From Calliphora vicina (taxonomy: Eukaryota; Arthropoda; Insecta; Diptera; Calliphoridae): DNA of 64,000 nt. Where the stretch lies: NCBI RefSeq assembly GCF_958450345.1, contig NC_088784.1, forward strand, positions 92,743,947 to 92,807,946, given 5' to 3'. Below the pieces are notes generated by a model. That model was not told the origin of the DNA and searched no databases. It saw nothing but the letters and a program-made list of their open reading frames with translations. Below, piece by piece: positions 46,101-57,470 of the stretch. Made by a program: the position numbers and the translations under genes. Every line of letters starts with the position of its first letter. Position 1 is the stretch's first letter.

Positions 46101-48340
46101 ACCACTACAACAAGACGTCCTTCTTCAGTTCGTAATCCATTAATACGCAATCCCAATCGCATACGTTATCAGCCTACTCCCGAAGAGAGACAAACCTTGA
46201 GAATTAAACCCAAAAGAAAGTACAATGGCTCGGGTAAAGTGGTGAAGGAGAGCGAAGACTTGGACTACCAACGTGATGTATTGAAACAAAATTATCCGGT
46301 TTTCAAGCCAACCAGTTCACGCAGACCCAGCAGTAGTCCCACGGCCATACCCACCACATATGATGTGGGAACTACTGAAGCTCCTACCGCGGAAACTCAG
46401 CAGGTATACACTGTAACTCCCAGTAATAGCATAGATAATGATCAAAACTTCCCGGCCGGACTATTGGAACCCATGCAAATTGCTCAGCAATACAATGAAT
46501 ACAAAAATAACTATGGCCCCGGCTATTTCCCCAATCAAGAAGATGTCTTACCCACTGAAGCTGTGTTAAGAAATGAAATCAATCCCGTCTATAGTACAGT
46601 CCCTAGTTCAGCTCCTCCAACCACAACCACCACTACTACAACCACAACAACAACAACAGAAGCTCCGCCAGAGATAACAACCAGACGTTCTCCTTTCATT
46701 AGAAGAAATTATCCAAGACTGAGGACCACAACGACTGAGACGCCAACCACTACAACACCAGCTGAGGATGATAAACCAGCGGTAAGTTAAAAATATTTAA
46801 AGCTAAACAAATACTCACTCTAAATATTTTCGGTACTTCAAGACTCGCAATCGTCTGACTCCCCGCAAGGTTATCAAGGTACGTGCCCGTACACGTCGTC
46901 CTTTGCTTACAGCCTCTTCCACACCAGCCCCCGAAGAGGAAAATGAACCTACTGAACAGCCCAAACAAAACTATCGCAAATTGAATCGTTTCAATCAAGA
47001 TTTATACGATAATGAGGTAAGTATCTATGAAACTTAAGGCAAATATCAAATACTTATTTCCTCAACCCCAAATATAGACCCCCAGACGTCGTTATAAGCA
47101 AAAGTTCCAATTGGAAGGACAAGAGTCCCAGTGGTCTCCTTCGGCTAAAGCAGGACCTACAAATAACTTTAAACCCATCAATCCCAAGGAAAACAGAAAT
47201 CAGCATAAATTTGAAAATGAACCCGAGATCGTGACAGCTGGACCTGAATCCGACAACAAGGAGAATTATGAAATTAAGGTATCGGCCAATTATGGTCCAT
47301 CATCTAATAGCATGAAGCAACCCAATTTGAAGTAAGTTAAATATGATATATCTCCAATTTTGCAAATTAAAATATTTGTTTTCTGATTTTTAAGCAGACC
47401 AGAAAAATCCTTTGCTGAACTTCTAGAAGAAGTCATGGGAAAAGCTCCTGAGGAAACAACCATGAATCCAGAAGCCTCGACAGATGGTACTGGTTTTGAA
47501 GCACAAAAAACTACAATTGCCAATCGTATATTGCGCCGAGGCAAATGGAAGAAAACTCGCGTCTCCTCATCTGTCAGTTCATCCAGCTCTAGCTCAAGCT
47601 CCAGCAATGGTAATGGTGAAAGTTTTGAAACAGCTGAATCGCAAAATCTAGGCTCCCAACTGTACAACTCTTTGCACAAGACTAACAAACCCAATGATCC
47701 CATGGATGTTGGCAAAGATTGGAGAACTACTACACCCATGACTACAGCGGCGGAAATAAATTCCATGTACAATGCCATCACCACCACCGCCATGCCTATG
47801 AGTTCTATGGAAGAATATAGCATGTCTACTGCCAGCCCCCGTGAAACTTTAGCCACAACTTTGCCCATGAACATGGAAGAATCCAAAATTGTTACTGAAA
47901 AAACACTGCCTCCAATGAGCAACCAAGAAGAAAGTGCAACCCGACGAATGGATGAAGATATGGCCATGGAAGATGATTTGGAAATCCAGCCCAGTCTCTT
48001 TTCCGAAGTTAAAAAACAATTGCATGAACTTTTCTCAATAGAAGAAAGTGATGATACAGCAGTGACAGCTGCTTTGGCAGCAGTGGGTAGACGTCGTCAA
48101 GAGTACACCAACATTAAGAGACCAAAAGTCGAAACAACTACATCAGCGATAGATCTTGTTTCCATAACCGAACCCATGTCCGTGGAAGATAAGAAAGCCT
48201 TCCATCGAGAGCTAATGAAACATGTAGTCTATGCTACCTCATCACCGGTCCAAGAAGAAGAAACATCTGAGGCTGAAATATGCTATAGAGGGCGCTGTAT
48301 AAAATCCGAGGATTTACCATCTAATCACAAATTAAATTAA
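43152..48340 (+). CDS. Large secreted Q/P/T-rich mucin-like or cuticle-matrix protein
   Basis: Four coding exons with GT-AG introns: 43152-46781, 46843-47016, 47078-47331 and 47398-48340. Phases join cleanly to give 1666 aa. Residues 1-25 form a signal peptide (cleavage after NALA). Most of the protein is low-complexity: Gln/Pro stretches (about residues 300-330 and 795-840), Ser/Thr runs (about 640-660), a pure Thr tract (about 1157-1168), and Arg-rich blocks with repeated RRPINRVR. A more globular, hydrophobic block at about 413-520 (LRSSGRP, FVGPSGMPIPNGY, FDLPYL, SYRTPGGFNKI) is probably the conserved core. The C-terminus is acidic with one CYRGRC motif. No transmembrane segment follows the signal peptide. 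This fits an extracellular, possibly O-glycosylated matrix or cuticular protein. I do not recognise a named orthologue. An acceptor just before the ATG implies an upstream noncoding exon. Confidence 0.85.
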
Positions 48341-49130
48341 AACATTGTAAACATTTAAATTTCCCTCCCGCATTGTTTCCCCCCTCATTTTCGTCACTTA
48401 TTATAAAACTCTTCTACAGCTGGCGCTTAAGCATAGAGTGTAGTAGAGTTTCTTTTTTAAGAGAGCCGTAGAAGAGTAACTTTTCGTATAGAGATTGTGA
48501 TAAACTCAAAATTATTTATATCTTCTTAATTCTATCTCTCTGTCTCTATCTATCTCTCAGCTTTCCCTAGTGGCGTTGTGTGTCATTCTTTTTCGAAGAG
48601 AAAAAAAGTCATATCTACTCGTATCTATTATTATAAAACCTGCTTAGCTTTTTATAGAATTTTCTTCATTTATTTCTTACAAAAATAATTATAATTATGT
48701 AGGTTTAATTCTAAACACATTCAGTTAGTTAAAGCTGAGCATACATATGTTTTGTTTTATTGTAATTAATTATCATTTTGCTTTTAATTTAATTAAGTTA
48801 TATGTGTCTCTTTCTTTATTTCATCTCTGTTAATTTCATTATTTCTATGAAACCATTTATTTGTCTCTGTCTTATATTTTCCAAATCATTGAATTTTACT
48901 TCAGCGATCCATATATGAAGTTAGTAAAATTTTTTTTATTAAAATATTGAACATTTCATTATTTAAGTTTAGTATTATGTAATTTTAAGTTTTGTAATAT
49001 AATTCTTTAAACCAACAAAAAAAAACATTAAATAATAATAAATTGTACGATATAAACAAAAAAAAAATCAATAAAAACATAAATAAAAATAAATTTTCCA
49101 ATTTCTGTATTACTTAAAATGACATATAGA
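48341..49130 (+). other. 3' UTR of the secreted-protein gene
   Basis: AT-rich sequence after the stop codon with several AATAAA hexamers clustered at about 49069-49095, immediately before a HINE-B element starting at 49131. It contains CT-rich tracts (48530-48560) and no recognised repeat. The extent of the UTR is inferred from the signal cluster. Confidence 0.5.
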
Positions 49131-49872
49131 AACAAGTAAGAAAGTATGGTCGGTCAAGCCCGACCATATAATACCCTACACCAAGTAAATGAGTAAAAAT
49201 ATTTTTCTTTTAAAATATCAATAATTTATATACGTGAGTGATTTTCGGAAGTGGGCCTTATATGGGGGCTATGACCAATTATGGACCGATCACCATAAAA
49301 TTAGGTCGTGTGATTTATGTCTATATTAAAGTAAACTATGTTGAATTTTGTGTGTATACCAACATTTTTAAACGATTTATGCACGTTAAAGTGATTTTCG
49401 GAAGCGGCTCTATATGGGAGCTATGACTAATTATGGACCGATCGTAACAAAATTTGGTGACATGAATTTTGTATATATAAAACTTATTTGGAGCGAAATT
49501 TGTCTAGATACATAGATAAATTAAACATTTATGACCGATAAAATCCAATTTCGAGGGGACATTTGTATGGGGGCTAGGTGAAATAATGGACCGATTTCAG
49601 CCAGTTTCAATAGGCTTGGTCCTTGGGCCGAAAAAGTAATATGTATCAAATTTGATCGAAATATCTTCAAAATTGCGACCTGTACTCTGCGCACAAGGTT
49701 TACATGGACAGCCAGCCAACCAGACGGACGGACGGACATCGTTTAATCGACTCAGAAAGTGATTCTAAGTCGATCGGTATACTTTAAGGTGGGTGTTAGA
49801 CTAATATTTTAGGGCGTTACAAACATCTGCACAAACGCATAATACCCTCCCACTATGTTGGTGTAGGGTATA
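49131..49872 (-). mobile_element. HINE-B copy 4, full length, reversed
   Basis: Reads AACAAGTAAGAAAGTATGG then GGTCGGTCAAGCCCGACC at its left, and TTGGTGTAGGGTATA at its right, the mirror of copy 3. Contains GACGGACGGACATCG. It sits about 40-60 bp after the poly(A) cluster of the secreted-protein gene. Confidence 0.85.
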
Positions 49873-49889
49873 AAAACTGTTTATAAACT

Positions 49890-50640
49890 AAATTTTCTAT
49901 AAAAATGCTTTAATACTTAAACTTTTCTAAGAAAAACATGTTACGCAGATAATTTTCTATAACAAAATTGTTATACAGAAAAATTTCAATAGAAAAACAT
50001 TTTCTCAGAAAATTTTCTATAAAACAAACCCTAATACTCATAATTGTCTATAGATCAAACTCTTATACAGACAATTTTCCATAGAAAAAAACATTGTTCT
50101 CTTTTTTAGAAAAAAACTGTTGTACCAAAAATTTACTAGACAAAAAACTGTTATACAGAACATTTTCTTTTGAAAAAAACTGTTATAAAGATAATTTTCT
50201 TTTCTACGGAACATTTTCTACAGTTATACAAATAATTTTCTTAAAAAAAACTGTTATACAAAATTTTTTTTGAAAAAAAACGTTATACAGAACATTTGGT
50301 TAGAAAAAACTGTTAAACAGAACATTTTCTTTAGAAAAAACAGATCGCTTTCTTTAGAAAAAACTTCTATACAGATAATTTTCTTTAAAAAAAAACTGTT
50401 ATACAGAACATTTTCTTTTGAAAACACTGTCACACAGATAATTTTCTTTAGAAAAATACTGTTATATAGAACAATTTTGGTTGGAAAAAAACTGTTATAC
50501 AGAAATTTTTTTTTAGAAAAAACTGTTATACATATCATTTTCTTTAGAAATAACAGTTATACAGAACAGTTTCTTTACAAAAAACTTCTATACATATTAT
50601 TTTCTTTAAAAAACTGTTATACAGATGATTTTCTTTAATA
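49890..50640. repeat. Minisatellite, about 31-45 bp unit
   Basis: Roughly twenty diverged copies of a unit resembling CTGTTATACAGA, then ACATTTTCTTTAGAAAAAA. Units vary in length and several end in TTCTATACAGATAATTTTC. Because units near 50254-50640 keep phase, long open frames appear on both strands; I take these as a by-product of the repeat. Confidence 0.85.
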
Positions 50641-53189
50641 GATATTTAGGTCAATAGATATTTAGGTCTATTTATTTATTTAATTTAAAAAAATTTTGCT
50701 CCATCTTTTTGTTTGCTTTTTAGATATATTTACCATAAATTTCTGAATAAAATAGAAACAACTTGCCAACAGCTAGCTAGTCCCTATAAAAAGTTAGACG
50801 AAACCAAATTTGGAACATGAAAAAAGCCCGTATTTTTTAAGTTTTTTCCCAAAAAGTCCCAATATTTTTTCTTTTATAGAAAAAAAATTTCTTCGGGTCT
50901 ATATATAATTTGTATACGATCAGGAAAGAGAACTCCATGCAAAAGCATGTAAGCATGTAATTTGGCTCACTTAAGGTGACGAAATCCCCCCCAGACCTAT
51001 CCAAACTTGGACAATTTAAAAAAATAAAGTTTTAAGTTTGACTAAAAAATTGTAAAAACTAAAAGCACCGATCCTCGAAAAAGCACCATATTTGTATAGC
51101 CCCATATGTAGTTTAAATGCATATAAAGTTGTGTTACTATCATATGGTAAAGTCCTTCATAGTAGGCACTTATCTAAAAAACTCATTTTGGAACACAGTT
51201 TCTTCGTTTTAGGAATTTCGGTATTTGAAAAAAATGGCAACAATTGTAAAATCATTGACTTAACGACATTTAGATCTATGTATATTAGTTCCAATTTTTG
51301 TTATGATATCTTTAACCATTAAAATTTTACATCAATTCAAATTTTATACTTTGGTTGATGGAAAATCACCATATAATAATTTTTTTGGTTTTTAAAGTAA
51401 TGATGTCCGAAAAAATTATAAAATTGTTTCATTTTACTAAAATATTAATCTTCAAGGTTTTTACCAATACTAAATACTTTTATATAAAAAGTTTATATTT
51501 ATTCTTCAGAAGCTCCACAAATCTTACCATCTTTCACAAATTTTACCGTTTTTTTACATATTGCATCAAGTCGGCCTTGCTCATCAAGATTGGGTAACGA
51601 GATGGCACCGGATACTACTGATAATGATTTTCTATTCTTTGCTATTGCAGCAAAATTTTTAACAAAAAATCTTTGTTTTCGCGTCAAAAAATAGGAAAAA
51701 ATTATTTATGGTGCAAAGTGATCTTTGTGAGCTATTTAGGGTGCCTATATAAATTCAGATTGCATTGATATATTCACAAGGGTTATTCAGCTTTACGATA
51801 GCTACAACTTTGCCAAATATTGTTAGTGAAAAATTAGGAGTCCCTGCAAGTTATTCTAAAAAAAGTGAAAAAAATTTCCTTCCTCAATTTTTTTTAAAAA
51901 AAGACCACAAAAAGTTATTGTTTTGGCAAAAGAAGTATACAAAATTTGTTTGGTGGACTATTATTATATTATTGCCATATATAGTTATGCGGTATCACCA
52001 AGTCTGAATTAGCTGTTGGCCAAAAACTGATGACACCTTTTTGAGGACCCACTGATTTTCATAATCTTTGGAGGCTCATAAAAATAAATTGGTCACCAAA
52101 ATCACAAAACTGACTCTACCTTTGGTAGTAGAGTCCATCCTATACTGTCATGACGGTGTGCTTTTTCAACAGTCTTCATTTGTTGCACAGTGACATATCA
52201 TCGCACATGACATTTGTACTCCTATAGAGTGGAATAGATTTTTCAAAAATAAGAGTATCTGAAAAATAATTTGGTCTTTATGTTGCATTCAGAGTGTACT
52301 ATATTTTAAAATAATAAAAAGTTCTTTCGAAATATTCTTGTCCAAAATATTGAGCGAAATAATATTTTTCCTTTACAATCCGTCATATTTAAATAAAAAC
52401 AATCTTTGGATGATTTTATAATAAATAAAATTTAATATCGTACGTGACATACCGTACGTGACAGATTTTTCTCTTATAATAAAACAATATATATTCTGTA
52501 AATATACATATGTACACAAAAACTAAAAAAGTTAATAGAAAATATACATTCGGTTTCAATAAACAATTTGACAATAGCAAAAAATCAATCAGAGTCAAAT
52601 TCATTTCATACTACAATCTAATTGGGAGCCTAGTTTTCGCCTCAATTTTAGCCTAAAACATTAAAAAATTAAAAAAAAAATCAGTTTAAACTATTATTTT
52701 TGTCTTTAAAATGTTGTAATATGATCTAAATACTTTCACATAGTAACATTTTATTATTTTCTTCTATTCAAATCATCTTAAAAAAAAGTTTCAAGGGTTT
52801 TTGTGTTTTCAGTCGTGGTAGGGATTCTCGTGGAATTGCCCATATGCGACGAAAATTTTTTCCGGAAAATTCCAATGGTGGTCCACAAAGATAGAAATGT
52901 AGTAAATAAAGACCAGCTGGACTATAAGTTTATTCTACAAAAATGACATACTCAACATGCCCTTTCAGAATTAAAGGGTCGCTATTCTGTTCCAATCAAA
53001 AAGTCTCAAGTTGTTGGACAGTATTATTATAAGTTAGTTCCTTTTCTGAGGGAGACATTGTATAAGACAAATTTTGCACAATTTTCGCCACACTTTACAG
53101 TATAATGTCACAGCACATAGAACTAATTTGTGCCAAAATTTGTAAGAATTGCCGCATAATTAACATATTTATGGCTCAAATATTATTCC
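50641..53189. other. AT-rich noncoding DNA
   Basis: Apart from repeat E, nothing recognised. 51690-52010 has a codon-like texture but stops in every frame. Confidence 0.35.
51180..51545. repeat. Dispersed repeat E, copy 2
   Basis: Partner of 19500-19830, same orientation and block order. On the minus strand, 51687-51499 reads ISLPNLDEQGRLDAICKKT, which may be a remnant of the element's protein; I cannot name a family. Confidence 0.5.
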
Positions 53190-53350
53190 CGGGGGGCATT
53201 TGTATGAGGGCTTTTTATAATTATGGACCGATATTGCTCATTTTCAATACCAAGCTCTTTTCGTTTAGGCAATATTTTCAACAGACAGACAGACAGACCG
53301 ACAAAGCTAGATCGTCTTAGAATCTTCTTGATGGTGGGTATAAAAATTGT
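53190..53350 (-). repeat. Reversed HINE-like fragment
   Basis: AATTATGGACCGATATTGC, CAGACAGACAGACAGACCGAC and GATGGTGGGTATAAAAATTG are the reverse complement of a 5' end of the third HINE-like family, including the GTCY microsatellite. Confidence 0.55.
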
Positions 53351-53594
53351 TCCAGATTTTTTTCGTCACATTGTCTAAGAGCTAAAATATAATCCTATTC
53401 GAGGATTTCAGAATCTTTCTTGTCTCAAAATAAACGGGATATCCTAGTGTACATAAATACTTACTGAAAAATTATGAACTGTAGTCAAATTCATCAAAGG
53501 AATTAAGATATCTTAAAACATTTATATATTTGTTTAAAATTCATAATAAATATTCACATAACATTTTGATCAATTTAACAACATTATTAAATAA

Positions 53595-53600
53595 TTTATT
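53595..53600 (-). terminator. Possible poly(A) signal of the SLC17 gene
   Basis: AATAAA on the minus strand about 335 nt past the stop codon, the first clear hexamer in that direction. AT-richness makes chance matches likely. Confidence 0.3.
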
Positions 53601-53932
53601 GTACAATATACTTATATATCCTTAAAGGCTAAATATATAATCATTTTGCGCTTAAAAATATAAATCATATTTATGTAATTATAGGTAAATAATTGTCTTA
53701 ATCTTATTAATAGACGTATACATATATATGTAGGATTATGTAATTAATTAATTAATTTAAGCGAAATTAAATAAATAGCAACTAGTTTAAATAATTCATA
53801 CAAATATATAGAGAGATAAAAATTGTAAATAATAAAGTAGCAAAATATTATTTTATATTTATATATGTAAGTTTATAAAGTGATCACATACAATAATAAA
53901 AAGCACCGTTTTTGGAAAATAATTCCATTAAA

Positions 53933-55315
53933 TCAAGTAGAATTTGGCTGCAAACGATCTGTTTCAGAAGCCTGAGAAGCATCTTCTACATTGGCGGCAT
54001 GCACAGGCGATGATGATGTAGAGGAAGGATTTCGAGATGTAGGCATATTCCATTCACGTGGACTGGTGCGACCAAAAATTAAAAACAGTAAATTGCCAAA
54101 GAAATAAAAACCAGCTGTTATGTAAAATACAATACGCCATTGTAAGGGATTTGTCTGCAAAGAAAAAATATTAAATATAATTAAGGAAACATTAAACAAA
54201 ATTATATCTAAAGGAAAAATTACCTCATCTGTTACAATTAAGCCCACTGTCAAAGGTGCTATAATGCTCATTATATTGGCCGCACAATTTGTAATACCCA
54301 TCAGAGTACCCGCAAAATTTGGTGATAAATCTATATGATTTACCTGAAAGCCCAAATATGTGGCAGCATTTGCACCCACTGCTATTGTCAGTAAAGCTAT
54401 GGCCAATTTCGTACTTTCTCCAGTGGTGATGTAGCCCAAACCAATTAAAGCCATCATGGGTATCCACATGCCCAGAGTGTTAAATAGTTTTCGTGAGAAA
54501 AACAAAGGCATTACACTGTTATGATTGATTATGTCGGCCACAAATATGAAACCATATGACAGCAAAGTCATGGCCAAATAAGGTAAAGCTGAAAGGGGTC
54601 CATTACTGCGTATATCCATGCCTAAAATATTCTTCATATAGGTGGGAATTTCGGTAAGCAAGGTCCAGAAACCCCAATTATTGGCACAATGCACAACGAG
54701 TAGTGTTAAAAATGGCATGGAGGTAAATATTTTCAACCAGGGTGTTTTCATTTCTGAGGCCTCAACGCGTCCCGCATCGGAAGGTCTACGTCCCGGACCT
54801 GAAGTCTCAATAAAACGTCGCTCATTAGCCGTAATAGTGGGATGTTCAGCCGGTGTACTGGCACAGTACAAAAACCAAAATATAGCCCACACTAAGCCGG
54901 CTAAACCAGATACATAGAATATACTGGGCCAACCCATCCACGAAGAGGCAATAAATCCACTTATCGACAACATTATCACAGTGCCAAATTGTGCTCCCGA
55001 ATAACAATAACTCACCAGACGTCCTCTTTCCTCTGCGGGAGCCCATTTCGAGAGAAATGTATGTGTCGAAGGAAATATCATGCCTTGGCAGAGTCCTTGT
55101 ACGGCGCGCAGTATTAAAAGCAAAGGCCAATCACCAATTTCGGCAAATAGTGGCGTTAGTAGGGCCAGTACAGAGCAAATTAGCACACCAAAAAAGAATG
55201 TAAATTTAGCTCCGTATTTATGTGATAAATAGCCACCAGGAACTTGTGTGATTACATAACCCCAAAAGAAACTGCTGAGCAAATAGGATTTAACACTTTC
55301 ATCCCAGTCGAATTC
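53933..55315 (-). CDS. SLC17-family organic anion/phosphate transporter (5' end missing)
   Basis: Two exons (55315-54224 and 54154-53933) give 437 codons of a major-facilitator protein of the SLC17 group (sialin, vesicular glutamate and Na/phosphate-cotransporter-like). From the first visible residue: WDESVKSYLLSSFFWGY-TQVPGG; the signature GLCQGMIFPSTH-WAPAEERGRL at about 75-100; SGAQFGTV; and NNWGFWTLLTEIPTYM at about 211-227. About ten membrane segments are visible, and the hydrophilic tail ends in SETDRLQPNST. These proteins move anionic solutes across plasma, lysosomal or vesicle membranes. The frame is open to an acceptor at 55316-55317 (TTTCAG) with no ATG, so the start methionine and first helix lie in upstream exon(s) I could not find. 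The 69-nt intron 54155-54223 has no in-frame stop. Confidence 0.9.
   Translation of the reverse strand, partial: EFDWDESVKSYLLSSFFWGYVITQVPGGYLSHKYGAKFTFFFGVLICSVLALLTPLFAEIGDWPLLLILRAVQGLCQGMIFPSTHTFLSKWAPAEERGRLVSYCYSGAQFGTVIMLSISGFIASSWMGWPSIFYVSGLAGLVWAIFWFLYCASTPAEHPTITANERRFIETSGPGRRPSDAGRVEASEMKTPWLKIFTSMPFLTLLVVHCANNWGFWTLLTEIPTYMKNILGMDIRSNGPLSALPYLAMTLLSYGFIFVADIINHNSVMPLFFSRKLFNTLGMWIPMMALIGLGYITTGESTKLAIALLTIAVGANAATYLGFQVNHIDLSPNFAGTLMGITNCAANIMSIIAPLTVGLIVTDEVIFPLDIILFNVSLIIFNIFSLQTNPLQWRIVFYITAGFYFFGNLLFLIFGRTSPREWNMPTSRNPSSTSSSPVHAANVEDASQASETDRLQPNST
54155..54223 (-). other. 69-nt intron with length divisible by three and no stop
   Basis: Minus-strand donor GAG|GTAATT and acceptor TTTGCAG|ACA. 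Unspliced, it reads as 23 mostly hydrophobic codons between VTDE and TNPLQW, at a loop where family members have no insert. I treat it as an intron because the splice sites are good and the inserted text is AT-rich and unlike the protein. Confidence 0.8.
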
Positions 55316-55659
55316 CTGAAAGGAAAAAAAAAATAATTTTATTTATGAAATGTACTTATGTATGTTATAAATCGTATTAACACTTTCAATTGTAATATTT
55401 TTTCTATATAGCGAATGTAAAGGGCGTTCCAAGATATGAATTAAATAGAAAACTTTGTTTATTTTATTTAGATTTTTTATTGAATCATAAAGGTCAAAGG
55501 ACCTGCAATGCTTTGCCGTCACAAATATTTATCCTTGGAAATGTTAAAGTCCATTTAAAAGGACAGCCGACCCGATCAAGAAAAACTGATTACGCAGTGT
55601 TACTGTATATGGTCTCTACTTTACGAATATGTATATCGAAATACATATATGAAATTCAT

Positions 55660-56062
55660 TACTGTTATAAGAAATTTTCGGATGAAGGCCTTGTGTGGAA
55701 ACTACGACCAATTATTTACCGATCGCCATGAAATTAAGTCGTGTTGAATTTTATGTGGATACCAAGATGTTTAAGTGATTTATGGTCTTTAGAGTTATTT
55801 TCGGAAGTGGGCCTTATAATGAAGCTCAATTGTGAATTGATCTGCAAAAATGTTAAAATGTGATTTCCTTTTATATAAAACTTATTTGTGGACGAATTTG
55901 TGTTGTTAAACAGACGATTATAAAAATGTCCTACTTCGGTATAGGTGAAATAACAAACCGATTTTAACCAGTTTCAATATGTTCAAATTTGTCAAAACAT
56001 CTTCAAAATTGCGACCTGTACTTTGCGCAGAAATTTACATGGAAAGCCAAATATACCAAAAA
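55660..56062 (-). repeat. HINE-B copy 5, reversed and diverged
   Basis: TTTCGGAAGTGGGCCTTATA, CAGTTTCAATA, AATTGCGACCTGTACTTTGC and TTTACATGGAAAGCC follow HINE-B order in reverse. Both ends are lost. Confidence 0.65.
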
Positions 56063-56269
56063 TACCGCATTGTAAACCACTTTCAAATATTTTTCACTTG
56101 ATAAGAATATTTCATATGTTTCCTTTGCGAGAAATGCCTTTGCTCCAACAAAATTATGAACCATGATGAGGACCATGATTTTGTGAAATGGTCTCCTCAA
56201 ACAAACTAAACTTTCAATTTAGCTGGGAACATAGACACTTTATATTTCCTCCATACAAACGGGGTTACA

Positions 56270-56421
56270 CTATATCTCAGCCATTTGTGGGCCGATTTTC
56301 TCAAACGAGCCGGTAGAATTCCCGTCATATTGATGTATCAATCATGTTGAGTTGATTTCAACAAACGTAAGTTGGGTCGTAAATGAAAAATGTAGACATT
56401 ACACTTATGGTGAAGGGTATA
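56270..56421 (-). repeat. HINE-A 5' fragment, reversed
   Basis: ATATCTCAGCCATTTGTGG, AACGAGCCGGTAGAATTCCC and a closing GGTGAAGGGTATA are the reverse complement of the HINE-A 5' third, with the terminal repeat intact. Confidence 0.65.
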
Positions 56422-56658
56422 ATAATAGGGACGTAGATCTTTTTGTTGTCAGTTCTTCTTTTGATATTTGTTCTCGCAAATTAAACTAGATCTACAAAAG
56501 AGTATGAGAAAGTAAGCAATACGGACATAATACTAAATTTTTTTTAAACAAAAAAGCTGAATTTTAAATTTGTACTCTAAATGAAAAGAAATTATGAAAT
56601 ATAACGGTAAAAAATTAATTCGATTTTAGTTTTGAAATCAAATTATTTGAATTATTGT

Positions 56659-57462
56659 TAGGGTTTTTAATTTCCCGACGTTTTTTGATTCCCGGGAATT
56701 GGGAAATTTTTTTCTACATTCCCGGGTACCCGGCTATTCCCGAAATATATAATGATACAGTAAATTAGGAATATTATAGCCAAATTTCATATAAAAACTT
56801 AGTGTTATAATTATCAGAGCTTCAAATTAATTAATAAAATTTGAGCTTAATTCACTAAAATCTTAATCCGTAATTAAAAAATGTCAGCCTTTCATTCCAT
56901 AAATCCATTCCTAATATTTAATTTTTCATATTCATTCCAAAGCCTTTGTTTAAACTGAATTAAATTTAAAGTTAATTAATAACAGAATTTATTCAAACCT
57001 TGAATGATTAAATTTTTGTTAAATCATTTACAACATTAATTGAAAAAATTGTCTTAAACCTTTTTGTACTAGATTTTAGTTGAAGAAAAATTTAATCATT
57101 TAATTAATTTTTGAAGCTATTTTATTATGGATTTGAAGAAGAAATTTAAAGAAATTAGAATGATTCAATAAGAAATAAATTCTATAAATAATGAATTCTC
57201 TTTTTAAATTTTCATACGAAAAACCCCAAATAAATAATAATAATAATAAGCGGTCTATTATTGCCAAGATATTAGCAAAAAACTGTAAAAAACTTTTCAC
57301 TGATTTTTGGTGAAAAAAATAGAGTTCTAACTTGTTTTCTATGTATTTTCGTCAGTTTTTAATTCCCGGGATTCCCGACTAAAAATCCCGGGAATCGGGT
57401 GGTGAAAAATTGGCAAAATTCCCGGGAAATTTGTACCGGGAATTCCCGGGATAAAAACCTTA
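56659..57462. mobile_element. hAT MITE, 804 bp, with iterated CCCGGG
   Basis: Flanked by the 8-bp direct repeat ATTATTGT (56651-56658 and 57463-57470). Ends TAGGGTTTTTAATTTCCCG and complement of TAAGGTTTTTATCCCGGG. CCCGGG or near-copies occur about six times, clustered at the two ends (56690-56740 and 57365-57450). The interior is AT-rich without a frame. Confidence 0.85.
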
Positions 57463-57470
57463 ATTATTGT

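Noticed and set aside
50254..50638. 122- and 94-codon frames on opposite strands
   Set aside because: Produced by a minisatellite whose units keep phase; the translated text is just a repeated FF-KK pattern.
51499..51687. Minus-strand 62-codon frame with ISLPNLDEQGRLDAICKKT
   Set aside because: Looks protein-like but cannot be extended, lacks splice signals, and abuts dispersed repeat E; kept only as a possible transposon remnant.
55280..55282. Start codon for the SLC17 gene at 55282
   Set aside because: The codon is TTG, not ATG; coding sequence continues upstream to a splice acceptor, so this is not the protein start.
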